DNA of 64,000 nt from Nemertoderma westbladi (lineage: Eukaryota > Xenacoelomorpha > Nemertodermatida > Nemertodermatidae): contig JAUCBJ010007290.1 of assembly GCA_032718475.1 (NCBI GenBank), forward strand, positions 124,001 to 188,000, read 5' to 3'. Positions within the stretch are counted from its first letter, which is position 1, and each line of letters starts with the position of its first letter. The notes under the pieces were generated by a model. The model was not told the origin of the DNA, ran no database searches, and saw only the letters and a list, made by a program, of their open reading frames with translations. The position numbers and the translations under genes were made by a program. Positions 9,198 through 19,802 of this stretch are shown one piece after another.

Positions 9198-12100
9198 GTA
9201 TGGACAGCAGTGCTACACACTGAAGTGTCCGGCATATGGACAGCAGTGCTACACTGGAGCGTCCGCCATATGGACAGCAGTGGTACTGGAGCGTCCGCCA
9301 TATGGACAGCAGTGCTACTGGAGTGTCCGCCATATGGACAGCAGTGCTACTGGAGTGTCCGCCATATGGACAGCAGTGCTACACTGGAGCGTCCGCCATA
9401 TGGACAGCACCGCTACTGGAATGTCCGCCATATGGACAGCAGCGCCACTGGAGCGTGCGCCATATGGACAGCAGCGCTACTAGAGCGTCCGCCATATGGA
9501 CAGCAGCGCTACTGGAGCGTCCGCCATATGGACAGCACCGCTACTGGAATGTCCGCCATATGGACAGCAGTGCTACACTGGAGCGTCCGCCATATGGACA
9601 GCAGCGCTACTGGAGCGTCCGCCATATGGACAGCAGTGCTACTGGAGTGTCCGCCATATGGACAGCAGCGCTACTGGAGCGTCCGCCATATGGACAGCAG
9701 TGCTACTGGAGTGTCCGCCATATGGACAGCAGCGCTACTGGAGCGTCCGCCATATGGACAGCAGCGCTACTGGAGCGTCCGCCATATGGACAGCAGCGCC
9801 ACTGGAGCGTCCGCCATATGGACAGCAGTGCTACTGGAGTGTCCGCCATATGGACAGCAGTGCTACACTGGAGCGTCCGCCATATGGACAGCACCGCTAC
9901 TGGAATGTCCGCCATATGGACAGCAGCGCCACTGGAGCGTGCGCCATATGGACAGCAGCGCTACTAGAGCGTCCGCCATATGGACAGCAGCGCTACTGGA
10001 GCGTCCGCCATATGGACAGCACCGCTACTGGAATGTCCGCCATATGGACAGCAGTGCTACACTGGAGCGTCCGCCATATGGACAGCACCGCTACTGGAAT
10101 GTCCGCCATATGGACAGCAGTGCTACACTGGAGCGTCCGCCATATGGACAGCAGCGCTACTGGAGCGTCCGCCATATGGACAGCAGTGCTACTGGAGTGT
10201 CCGCCATATGGACAGCACCGCTACTGGAATGTCCGCCATATGGACAGCAGTGCTACACTGGAGCGTCCGCCATATGGACAGCAGCGCTACTAGAGCGTCC
10301 GCCATATGGACAGCAGTGCTACTGGAGTGTCCGCCATATGGACAGCAGCGTTACTGGAGCGTCCGCCATATGGACAGCAGCGCCACTGGAGCGTCCGCCA
10401 TATGAACAGCAGTGCTACACTGGAGCGTCCGCCATATGGACAGCAGCGCTACTGGAGCGTCCGCCATATGGACAGCAGTGCTACTGGAGCGTCCGCCATA
10501 TGGACAGCAGCGCTACTGGAGCGTCCGCCATATGGACAGCAGTGCTACTGGAGCGTCCGCCATATGGACAGCAGTGCTACTGGAGCGTCCGCCATATGGA
10601 CAGCTGTGCTACTGGAGCGTCCGCCATATGGACAGCAGTGCTACTGGAGCGTCCGCCATATGGACAGCAGCGCCACTGGAGCGTCCGCCATAAGGACAGC
10701 AGTGCTACTGGAGCGTCCGCCATATGGACAGCAGCGCTACTGGAGCGTCCGCCATATGGACAGCAGCGCTACTAGAGCGTCCGCCATATGGACAGCAGCG
10801 CTACTGGAGCGTCCGCCATATGGACAGCAGTGCTACTGGAGCGTCCGCAAGATGGACAGCAGCGCTACTGGAGCGTCCGCCATATGGACAGCAGTGCTAC
10901 TGGAGCGTCCGCCATATGGACAGCAGTGCTACACTGGAGCGTCCGCCATACGGACAGCAGTGCTACTGGAGCGTCCGCCATATGAACAGCAGTGCTACTG
11001 GAGCGTCCGCCATATGAACAGCAGTGCTACACTGGAGCGTCCACCATACGGACAGCAGTGCTACTGGAGCGTCCGCCATATGGACAGCAGTGCTACTGGA
11101 GCGTCCGCCATATGGACAGCAGCGCTACTGGAGCGTCCGCCATATGGACAGCAGTGCTACTGGAGCGTCCGCAAGATGGACAGTAATGCTACTGGAGCGT
11201 CCGCCATATGAACAGCAGTGCTACTGGAGCGTCCGCCATATGAACAGCAGTGCTACACTGGAGCGTCCGCCATACGGACAGCAGTGCTACTGGAGCGTCC
11301 GCCATATGGACAGCAGTGCTACTGGAGCGTCCGTCATATGGACAGCAATGTTACTGGAGCGTCCGCCATATGGGCAGCAGCGCTACTGGAGCGTCCGCCA
11401 TATGGACAGCAGCGCTACTGGAGCGTCCGCCTTATGGACAGCAGTGCTACTGGAGCGTCCGCCATATGGACAGCAGCGCCACTGGAGCGTCCGCCATATG
11501 GACAGAAATGCTACTGGAGCGTCCGCCATATGGACAGCAGTGCTACTGGAGCGTCCGCCATATGGACAGCAGCGCTACTGGAGCGTCCACCATATGGACA
11601 GCAGTGCTACTGGAGCGTCCGTCATATGGACAGCAGTGCTACTGGAGCGTCCGTCATATGGACAGCAGTGCTACTGGAGCGTCCGCCATATGGACATCAG
11701 CGCTACTGGAGCGTCCGCCATATGGACAGCAGTGCTACTGGAGCGTCCGCCATATGGACATCAGTGCTACTGGAGCGTCCGCCATATGGACAGCAGTGCT
11801 ACTGGAGCGTCCGCCATATGGACAGCAGCGCTACTGGAGCGTCCGTCATATGGACAGCAGCGCTACTGGAGCGTCCGCCATATGGACAGCAGCGCCACTG
11901 GAGCGTCCGCCATATGGACAGCAGTGCTACTGGAGCGTCCGCCATATGGACAGCAGCGCTACTGGAGCGTCCGCCATATGGACAGTAATGCTACTGGAGC
12001 GTCCGCCATATGGACAGCAGTGCTACTGGAGCGTCCGCCATATGGACAGCAGCGCCACTGGAGCGTCCGCCATAAGGACAGCAGTGCTACTGGAGCGTCC

Positions 12101-13798
12101 GCCATATGGACAGCAGTGCTACTGGAGCGTCCGCCATATGGACAGTAATGCTACTGGAGCGTCCGCCATATGAACAGCAGCGCTACTAGAGCGTCCGCCA
12201 TATGGACAGCAGCGCTACTGGAGGGTCCGCCATATGGACAGCAGTGCTACTGGAGCGTCCGCTATATGGACAGCAGCGCTACTGGAGCGTCCGCCATATG
12301 GACAGCAGCGCTACTGGAGCGTCCGCCATATGGACAGCAGTGCTACTGGAGCGTCCGGCATATGGACAGCAGCGCCACTGGAGCGTCCGCCATATGGACA
12401 GCAGCGCTACTAGAGCGTCCGCCATATGGACAGCAGTGCTACACTGGAGCGTCCGCCATATGGACAGCAGTGCTACTGGAGCGTCCGCCATATGGACAGC
12501 AGTGCTACTGGAGCGTCCGCCATATGGACAGCAGTGCTACACTGGAGCGTCCGCCATACGGACAGCAGTGCTACTGGAGCGTCCGCCATATGGACAGCAG
12601 TGCTACTGGAGCGTCCGCTATATGGACAGCAGCGCTACTGGAGCGTCCGCCATATGGACAGCAGCGCTACTGGAGCGTCCGCCATATGGACAGCAGTGCT
12701 ACTGGAGCGTCCGCCATATGGACAGCAGTGCTACTGGAGCGTCCGCCATATGGACAGCAGTGCTACACTGGAGCGTCCGCCATACGGACAGCAGCGCTAC
12801 TAGAGCGTCCGCCATATGGACAGCAGTGCTACACTGGAGCGTCCGCCATACGGACAGCACCGCTACTGGAATGTCCGCCATATGGACAGCAGTGCTACTG
12901 GAGCGTCCGCCATATGGACAGCAGCGCTACTAGAGCGTCCGCCATATGGACAGCAGTGCTACACTGGAGCGTCCGCCATACGGACAGCAGTGCTACTGGA
13001 GCGTCCGCCATATGGACAGCAGTACTACACTGGAGCGTCCGCCATATGGACAGCAGTGCTACTGGAGCGTCCGCCATATGGACAGCAGTGCTACTGGAGC
13101 GTCCGCCATATGGACAGCAGTGCTACACTGGAGCGTCCGCCATACGGACAGCAGTGCTACTGGAGCGTCCGCCATATGGACAGCAGCGCCACTGGAGCGT
13201 CCGCCATATGGACAGCAGCGCTACTAGAGCGTCCGCCATAAGGACAGCAGCGCCACTGGAGCGTCCGCCATATGGACAGCAGTGCTACACTGGAGCGACC
13301 GCCATATGGACAGCAGTGCTACTGGAGCGTCCGCCATACGGACAGCAGCGCTACTGGAGCGTCCGTCATATGGACAGCAGTGCTACTGGAGCGTCCGTCA
13401 TATGGACAGCAGTGCTACTGGAGCGTCCGCCATATGGACAGCAGCGCTACTGGAGCGTCCGCCATATGGACAGCAGTGCTACTGGAGCGTCCGCCATATG
13501 GACAGCAGTGCTACTGGAGCGTCCGCCATATGGACAGCAGTGCTACTGGAGCGTCCGCCATATGGACAGCAGTGCTACTGGAGCGTCCGCCATACGGACA
13601 GCAGTGCTACTGGAGCGTCCGCCATATGGACAGCAGTGCTACTGGAGCGTCCGCCATATGGACAGCAGCGCCACTGGAGCGTCCGCCATATGGACAGCAG
13701 CGCTACTGGAGCGTCCGCCATAAGGACAGCAGCGCCACTGGAGCGTCCGCCATATGGACAGCAGCGCCACTGGAGCGTCCGCCATATGGACAGCAGTG
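9198..13798. repeat. 4.6-kb minisatellite of 32/34-bp units
   Basis: About 140 units built on GAGCGTCCGCCATATGGACA plus a GCAG(T/C)GCTACTG linker. A 34-bp form has an extra AC (TGCTACACTGG). The left part (to about 10,300) carries GAGTG, GAATG and ACCGCT variants and shows higher-order duplication. The right part is more uniform, with private variants such as CCGTCATATGG, CATACGGAC and GACATCAG. Every frame is open for long stretches with a 32-residue period; these frames are not genes. The right end sits exactly at the break in the Gypsy pol gene. Confidence 0.96.
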
Positions 13799-15281
13799 TT
13801 CCCCATACAAAAACTACGTCATTCTTAATCAAGGTAGTAAGAGGTTTCAATCTATGAGCGCAATGTGGGATATAAACTCTATAATATGAGGCTAACCCGG
13901 TAAAACTACGAACATCTTGTTTATTTGTTAGCTCTTTGATACTAACAATTGCGTTAACTTTCTCCGGATCTTGGTGCTTCCCTAATTTATCTACTACATG
14001 TCCCAAATAAACAATTCGAGGTACAATAAAATAACACTTTTTAAGTTTCAGTTTTATACCTGCTTTTTCTAACGCACTTAAAACTAATTCTAATCTCTCT
14101 TTAGCCTCTAAAAATGTGTGACCAAAAATTAACACATCATCCATATAAATTAAACAACTTGTGTACTGCAACCCGTACAACGCTAAGTCCATAACACGTT
14201 GCCACGACGACGGTGCGTTACACAACCCAAAAGGCATTCTATTGAACTGGCAGAAGCCTTTATGTGTAGCAAATGCAGTCTTACAGCGGTCTTCAGTTGC
14301 TACGTTAATCGCCCAATATGCCGAAAATGCGTCTAGTACTGTGAAGTACATTCGTTTTATAGTTCGTTCTGGCGACCCAATACAATCCATCAATTCTTGG
14401 ATCGATGGTAATGGATATGCATCCTTCTTCGTAATCGCGTTTAATTGTCTGTAATCAACACAGAATCTATAACCTCCCCCTTTCTTTAGAGCGAATACCG
14501 GACGAGACATCCACGGACTCTCGGAACTATCAATAATTCCTTTTGCCAGCATTGACTCGATATGGTGTTCTACCATTGGCCAATGCGATAGTGGTATACG
14601 TCCCCCTTTTTGGCGAATCGGTGCCGATTCACCAGTATTAATATGATGTTGGACACCTGGTATAACACCAACATCCGTCTCGTCACGAGCGAAAACTGTT
14701 TTATGTTTAAACGCAATATTAATAATCTCATCTTTCTCAACTTCATCACATTCTTCGAATCCAAATTGCATTTCAGATTTTAGTTCTTCTCTAGTCCATG
14801 GCTTCTTTGTTGTTTCTTGTACTGGATATGACATACAAGTATCACTTTCATCTTCAATTAATATTTCTGATTCAACATTAATTGTATTTACAGTTCCCAA
14901 TTTAGTTTTCTTGTTTATTCTGATTGGAATTTCAAAAGGATTCATCAATTGTACAGGAATTTGTTGTAATTCATCCGGTTCTACTAGAGCGCAAGCTGCT
15001 GTAACCGAATGGCGCTTTGGGAGTTTAACTGCCTGATCGAAAACTACCGACTGAGATTCACCTCGATTGATATGCGAATCAAGTTGACCAGTAATAATTA
15101 AACGACTTTTAGGAGGAATTATTACAACATCACTACACCACACCACCGACGATTCACTTTCGCCGATTACTCTAGACTTCATCTTCGATGGAATCTCCTT
15201 TCCATCTACAGATATTGTTAAATGACCTTGCGTCATGTCAAGGACACAACCAAATGCAGCCAGTAAATCCAATCCAATCAA
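13799..15281 (-). pseudogene. Gypsy pol, reverse transcriptase part (truncated)
   Basis: About 494 codons of pol. RT motifs in order: FCVDYRQLNAIT, LDAFSAYWAINV (motif A, Asp present), MPFGLCNAPSSWQRVMD, YMDDVLIF (catalytic YMDD), YLGHVV, and the RT thumb/connection start SFTGLASYYRVYIP. Coding homology ends at FVWG (13800-13808), and the frame then runs into the 32-bp array. The 5' side overlaps the protease frame in a different phase, so one base was gained or lost near 15,290 (or a frameshift was once used there). Without RNase H and integrase this copy cannot be functional. Confidence 0.9.
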
Positions 15282-15709
15282 TAATTCATGTCTGCAGTTC
15301 TTTGCACTAGTAGATCAACTTCATGTTCCAATTCTCCCAGTTTCATTTCAGTTCTAATAATACCATCAATATCCAACGAATGTCCTGAAGCAGATTTCGG
15401 ATCGTAAGGTACTGAACGTTTATTAAATTTCATCTTTGTTTTATTCTGTAGTCTAAGCAATGTTGCTGGACTAATAATAGAAACTTCACTTCCAGGGTCT
15501 ACAAAACCAATAATATTTATACCATTGAGAGTAGCAGACACAAATGCACGGCGTAAGCATTGACCATTCCATCCTTTGTTTGAATCTGGTTCAATGGAAT
15601 CACAGAATGCTTCATCTATATTCTCAGAAAAACAATCTCGATAATCTTCCTTCTCTAGATTCATCATATCATTTCCAATTTGTACAAGACTACATACAAC
15701 CAAGTTCAC
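15278..15709 (-). pseudogene. Gypsy aspartic protease part
   Basis: Retropepsin-like segment around GFVDPGSEVSIIS. The catalytic Asp is kept, but the usual D-(S/T)-G is D-P-G, which would probably impair the active-site turn. The downstream strand ending DLLVQR and the RHELLIGLDLLAAFG signature lie in the neighbouring frame, placing a 1-base shift between protease and RT. Confidence 0.75.
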
Positions 15710-15779
15710 CTTTTGTAGTCGTTTCTGTAGCTTTCCCTTTACTACGGGATGAAATTTCCATAATGTTGGTTCACGGTCC

Positions 15780-15806
15780 TAGACATAAGTGACCATTATT
15801 ACCGTA

Positions 15807-15862
<56 letters not shown>

Positions 15863-16790
15863 AGAGCGATATCTCAGTTATTTATTAATCAATCGAAACA
15901 AAATTTGGACAAAAGTTAGATATAGGGATGGCGAAGGCTCATACAAAAAATTGGGTGTCGAGATGGTATTTGTGCGATGTGAGCGCTATATTTGCGTGTT
16001 TTCGCATGGTTTAGGAAAAAGCTATCTTGTCATAGGGAACGCAATGAATGATTCTGATATTTGGCATGGAGGTACCTGAATTATTTCTAAATCGATTAAC
16101 GGAGGCCGATTTTTAAATTTGGACCTACATTATGACCTAATTGAAGATTTAATTAAGGTAATTAATTAGCACTGCTAGTACTGTCTGATTGTCTGCCTGT
16201 AGTAGGCATACCGGACCGGTACCACCTGACCACTGTAGGCCTATCTGCCTATCTTCATACTGTCATAGGTCAGTACAGCACTGCAGCAGTAGGTCCTAGT
16301 CTAGCCCTAGTAGTAAATATAATATTTCGCCATGTTAGCAGGCGACTTCGCACTGACTACCGGTAGGCCTATGCCATATGCAGCTATGCTATGAGATTAA
16401 CCGTCCAGTCGTTCAGATGCATATGGTACCGGTACCGGAACGGGTTACGGTTTAATCCTGCATTTGTCAATTACGACAATACCGGTACGACTTTGAGTAC
16501 CGCTGTACCGGTACGCGGTAGCCTACTGTTACCGGTTGACCGGTAGGCGTAGGCGGTAGACCTACGGTGCGATGGTAGCCAGCCGGTAGGTGGTAGGCTT
16601 ACCGTACCGGCTGACCGGTATAAATGTTGGCGGATGGCGGGATGACGTCGTGTGGCGCGTAATTACTTACCGGTTGCCGGTAGACGCCTACCCAACTCGT
16701 AACTGGTGGTCGTGGTGGTGGTGGGATGAGCATGAGGTCGCCTACGATGGGAACAAGTGAAAAGGAAACATAGGCCTACCCGAACGAAAA
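15780..16790. other. ~1-kb insert between gag and pol of element B
   Basis: Non-coding. It begins with a (GT)n tract, then a dispersed-repeat-like stretch containing GAGCGATATCTCAG, then 500 bp very rich in ACCGGT, GGTACC and AGGCCT palindromes (16,190-16,690). No ORF, LTR or inverted terminal repeat was recognised. It separates parts of one retroelement, so it arrived after the retroelement. Confidence 0.55.
15808..15860. repeat. (GT)26 microsatellite
   Basis: Uninterrupted TG/GT dinucleotide run of 53 bases. Confidence 0.98.
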
Positions 16791-18073
16791 CGTATTATTA
16801 TTGTACTGATTAAGTAGGAAGACCGTGAACCCTCCAGGCTTGCCAGCTTGTTTTCTTTACAATCTTTAGCAATGTGTCCCGTTTTCCTACATTTGTAGCA
16901 AAATGTGGGTGCTCGACATTGTGATGCTACGTGTCCATTTTTATTGCAATTGAAACATTTTTCATTTCGATTTCCAGAGTAATAATTTCCTTTCCTTTGG
17001 TCCCTCTTACAAAATTTATGTTTATCTGAATTTGAAAACCCAGCTGATACAGCGGATACATCAGTACTTCCAGACTGGCTACCAATGCTACGAGGATATT
17101 CAACATCAAACTCATGGGCTTTCTGAAATAATTCTTTCCATGTAGAATCTGGGTTATCTTCATTACGAATATTCATTGAAAAGAAATCCTGTAGAATTCC
17201 TTGTTCGCCATCTTCCGAATGCTCTTCTCGTCGATGACGGACTGTCATCATAAACCTCTCTATATATTCCGGCAGTGTCTCATTAATTCCTTGCCGACAG
17301 CTGGCAACATCGCCAGCTGTACTTCGCTTATGATCCCCCAATATTCGTATTATCGCTATCTTTAAGGTATCGTAAGTCGAATTATCACTTTCATCTAAAG
17401 TTTCCTCTAACATTTTATGTAAACGCCCTATCTTTACAAGCAACCGATTTTTCTGTTCCATTATTGGTACCTGTGAATCTTTCATAACCCTCTCATAATG
17501 GTCATCAAACTATTCTTCTATTGACATGACTTTAGGATCAAACGGTGGAATCTTCTCTGTCAACTTTGTTGATCGTTCCGCAGTAAACTGTGAGCTAAAT
17601 CCAGGACTTCTCGAAGGAACATCTATTTCAACATCATCATGGGTAGGCCCCCTCGGCGCCCGTGTGATATTAGAAGCCATCAGATTTAACATCTCTTCTT
17701 CTCTACGGTTTCTTTCTGCTGCTTCAAATTGCGCTCTTTCGATCCTTACTGTCTCATTTGCATGTAAACTATTCATCATATCTGATATCATTTTAGTTTG
17801 AGCCTCCATTGTCCTCGCCATCGTATCTGCGAATGTTTGCATCATTAATTTAAATTCTCCATCTCGAGTTGATTCAGCAGATGCACCTTCTGTAGTCTTT
17901 GACTTCGTAGATCCTTCGCCTTGACTATGTTGACTCATTTTGTCCGCCTCCTCTATTTCTTTATGGTAATTCTCTCTAACTTCCTTTGGCGACTGGCGAG
18001 TTATCCGTTTTTTTGAATCCAGCTCTCTATTCCTGTATTCAGTTAGTAGTCGCTGTATAGGCAATAGGTGCAC
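16742..18073 (-). pseudogene. Gypsy gag with two zinc knuckles
   Basis: Gag frame on the minus strand, open except for one TAG at 17510-17512. The N-terminal part (18073-17513) is charged and Gln/Glu/Arg-rich with a helical look. The middle has a retrotransposon-gag-like stretch (YDTLKIAIIRILGD, LPEYIERFMMTV). The end has two CCHC knuckles, CFNCNKNGHVASQC and CYKCRKTGHIAKDC. Gag homology fades near 16,800 where the foreign insert begins. Confidence 0.85.
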
Positions 18074-18462
18074 CCTACCCTTCTCATATTCTAGTAGTCT
18101 GCTGTCTGTTCTATCTGTCTATGTACCGGCACCGGTTCTCTATGTTTACTGCCCAACTCCTCCAACAACTGTGCTATTTCAAGCGCATTGGTCGGACCTC
18201 CATGTAATGGGCGGCTTATCTGCTTTAGCCTCAACCCCCCCTCCCTCGAGTTCTCTAACGCATGTAGCACAAAAGCAGCAAATAACTTTCTAACTAACTC
18301 TGTAACGCCTTTATGAATATATTAACATATTATACTGATATACAAATTACATCGATTATTATAGTTAGGACAGACAGACAGGGTAAGGCGCACAACCACG
18401 GCCTACATCTGTACATAAAATAGGCTACAGTATGGTAACTACCGGTACCTTCTTACAGTATA
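18074..18462. other. spacer between elements B and C
   Basis: Probably includes the 5' untranslated part of B, but no LTR ending is visible. Rich in CCGG-type palindromes near 18,122-18,135 and 18,440-18,450. The breakpoint of element C lies close to 18,463. Confidence 0.4.
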
Positions 18463-19802
18463 ACATCGGGTGGCCTACAGGATAACCCCATTAGCATAAA
18501 GACATTCGCTAACAAAGTCGAGAAGGCGCTAATCGTGCTAAAGACACTGGACGCGCCATACGAACTCAACGCGTCCAACAACATCACTACGATAGCCCAG
18601 GCACTACCGAATTGGCTGCGCAATAAGTGGAAAAAAATCGCTTTCTCCACTCGAGATAGGAAGGGTGCGGAACTGGGTTTAGAAGAGATGTCAAGCTTCT
18701 TAAACTATGAAGCTGAACTTATAACGGACCCAGTCTACAGCGAGGATTGCCTGGGAAAAGGATCAAAGACCGATTATCACAGACCGAAACCAGAGCACAA
18801 CGCGTCGAACGCATTGCCGAAGCTCAGACAATCACTGCCATACGCAGCGACGCAGGGGACTGCTAGTCCACAGGTAGCCGGGGGTAAGACCACATCATGG
18901 AGCGGACAGGGGAAAAATAACAACACAGACAAACATAACCCCAGTACACCCAGTAGGCCGAGCCCAAACAATAAGAATAGTAGGGACTTTGGTACAAATG
19001 CAACTGCGATACGCAATGCACTGTATAACGACGGCTACGACCCAAAGAGCAAATGCCAGCTACATACAAATGCGTTTCATCAGACCATGAACTGCAGGTA
19101 CTGGCAAGCGCTACCCAGGGAAGATCAGGTAGAATACGCGGCGAGAAATGAGATCTGCTCGCAATGTGTGATGAGTGGACACAGAGCTAGACAATGCAAG
19201 GAAACGCCGATTAAGTTCGGTCAAAGTAAAGGCCAGACGATGGCAACGAGCACCGTGGGAGCAAAAAGGAGAGGAACAGTATTACTTGAGGTAGTACCAG
19301 TGCGAGTGATCGGGGAAGGCAATCGATCAGTGACCACACTGATGCTGATCGACAGTGGTGCAGCCTTCACACTAGTCGAGAGTTGGGTGGCCGAAGAGAT
19401 AGGATTGAGAACGAGGCCAAGTAGAATGGCAGTGACAACCATCTCCAGCAGAGATGAAGTCCTGGAGATGAGGACCGGACGGTGCGCGATAGCAGCGGTG
19501 GCACCGGGATGCGATTATGGGGCGACCATCGACCCCATCCAGGTGATAGACTCGACAAATATCAACGCCAGGCGACCAACCAACATCGAGGTCGAACAAT
19601 ATAGATTCCTGGACAGTATCGACTTCTCAATCCCAGAGGTGGACGTCAGGAAGGTATCCATCATAGTAGGAATGGACTGCCCGATGGCCCACGAGAGAAT
19701 GCAAACGGTCTTCGGCGAAGACTGGCAGTGTGACCCGGTGGCGATATTAACACCATTCGGGTGGATGCTGAGTGGCCCAATTAGAGTAAGATACCATTTA
19801 GG
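18463..19802 (+). pseudogene. BEL gag C-terminus and protease (element C)
   Basis: Starts inside the Gag domain. A zinc-binding stretch has CQLHTNAFHQTMNC followed by the CCHC knuckle CSQCVMSGHRARQC, as is usual between Gag and protease in BEL/Pao. The protease has LMLIDSGAAFTLVE with an intact DSG. A 1-base shift near 19,800 moves the downstream RT into another frame. No native start codon is present because the 5' end is lost. Confidence 0.85.

Larger units (their letters stand above)
13799..18073 (-). mobile_element. Element B: broken Ty3/Gypsy-type retrotransposon
   Basis: Minus-strand order is gag (18073-16742), a roughly 1-kb foreign insert, protease (15709-15278), then RT (15281-13799). 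RT stops abruptly at the minisatellite; RNase H, integrase and both LTRs are not found. Several stops and frameshifts mark it as dead. Confidence 0.88.

Noticed and set aside
9109-9200. Possible continuation of Gypsy pol left of the array (SDEGTKDF-like reading)
   Set aside because: Only a few residues fit, stops follow at once, and no RNase H motif appears.
9198-13798. CCATATGG in each unit as an SRF (CArG) site array
   Set aside because: CArG boxes need six A/T bases between CC and GG; here there are four.
9171-13889. Open frames up to 534 codons on the plus strand
   Set aside because: Produced by the 32-bp array in every frame, with a 32-residue period and no domain.
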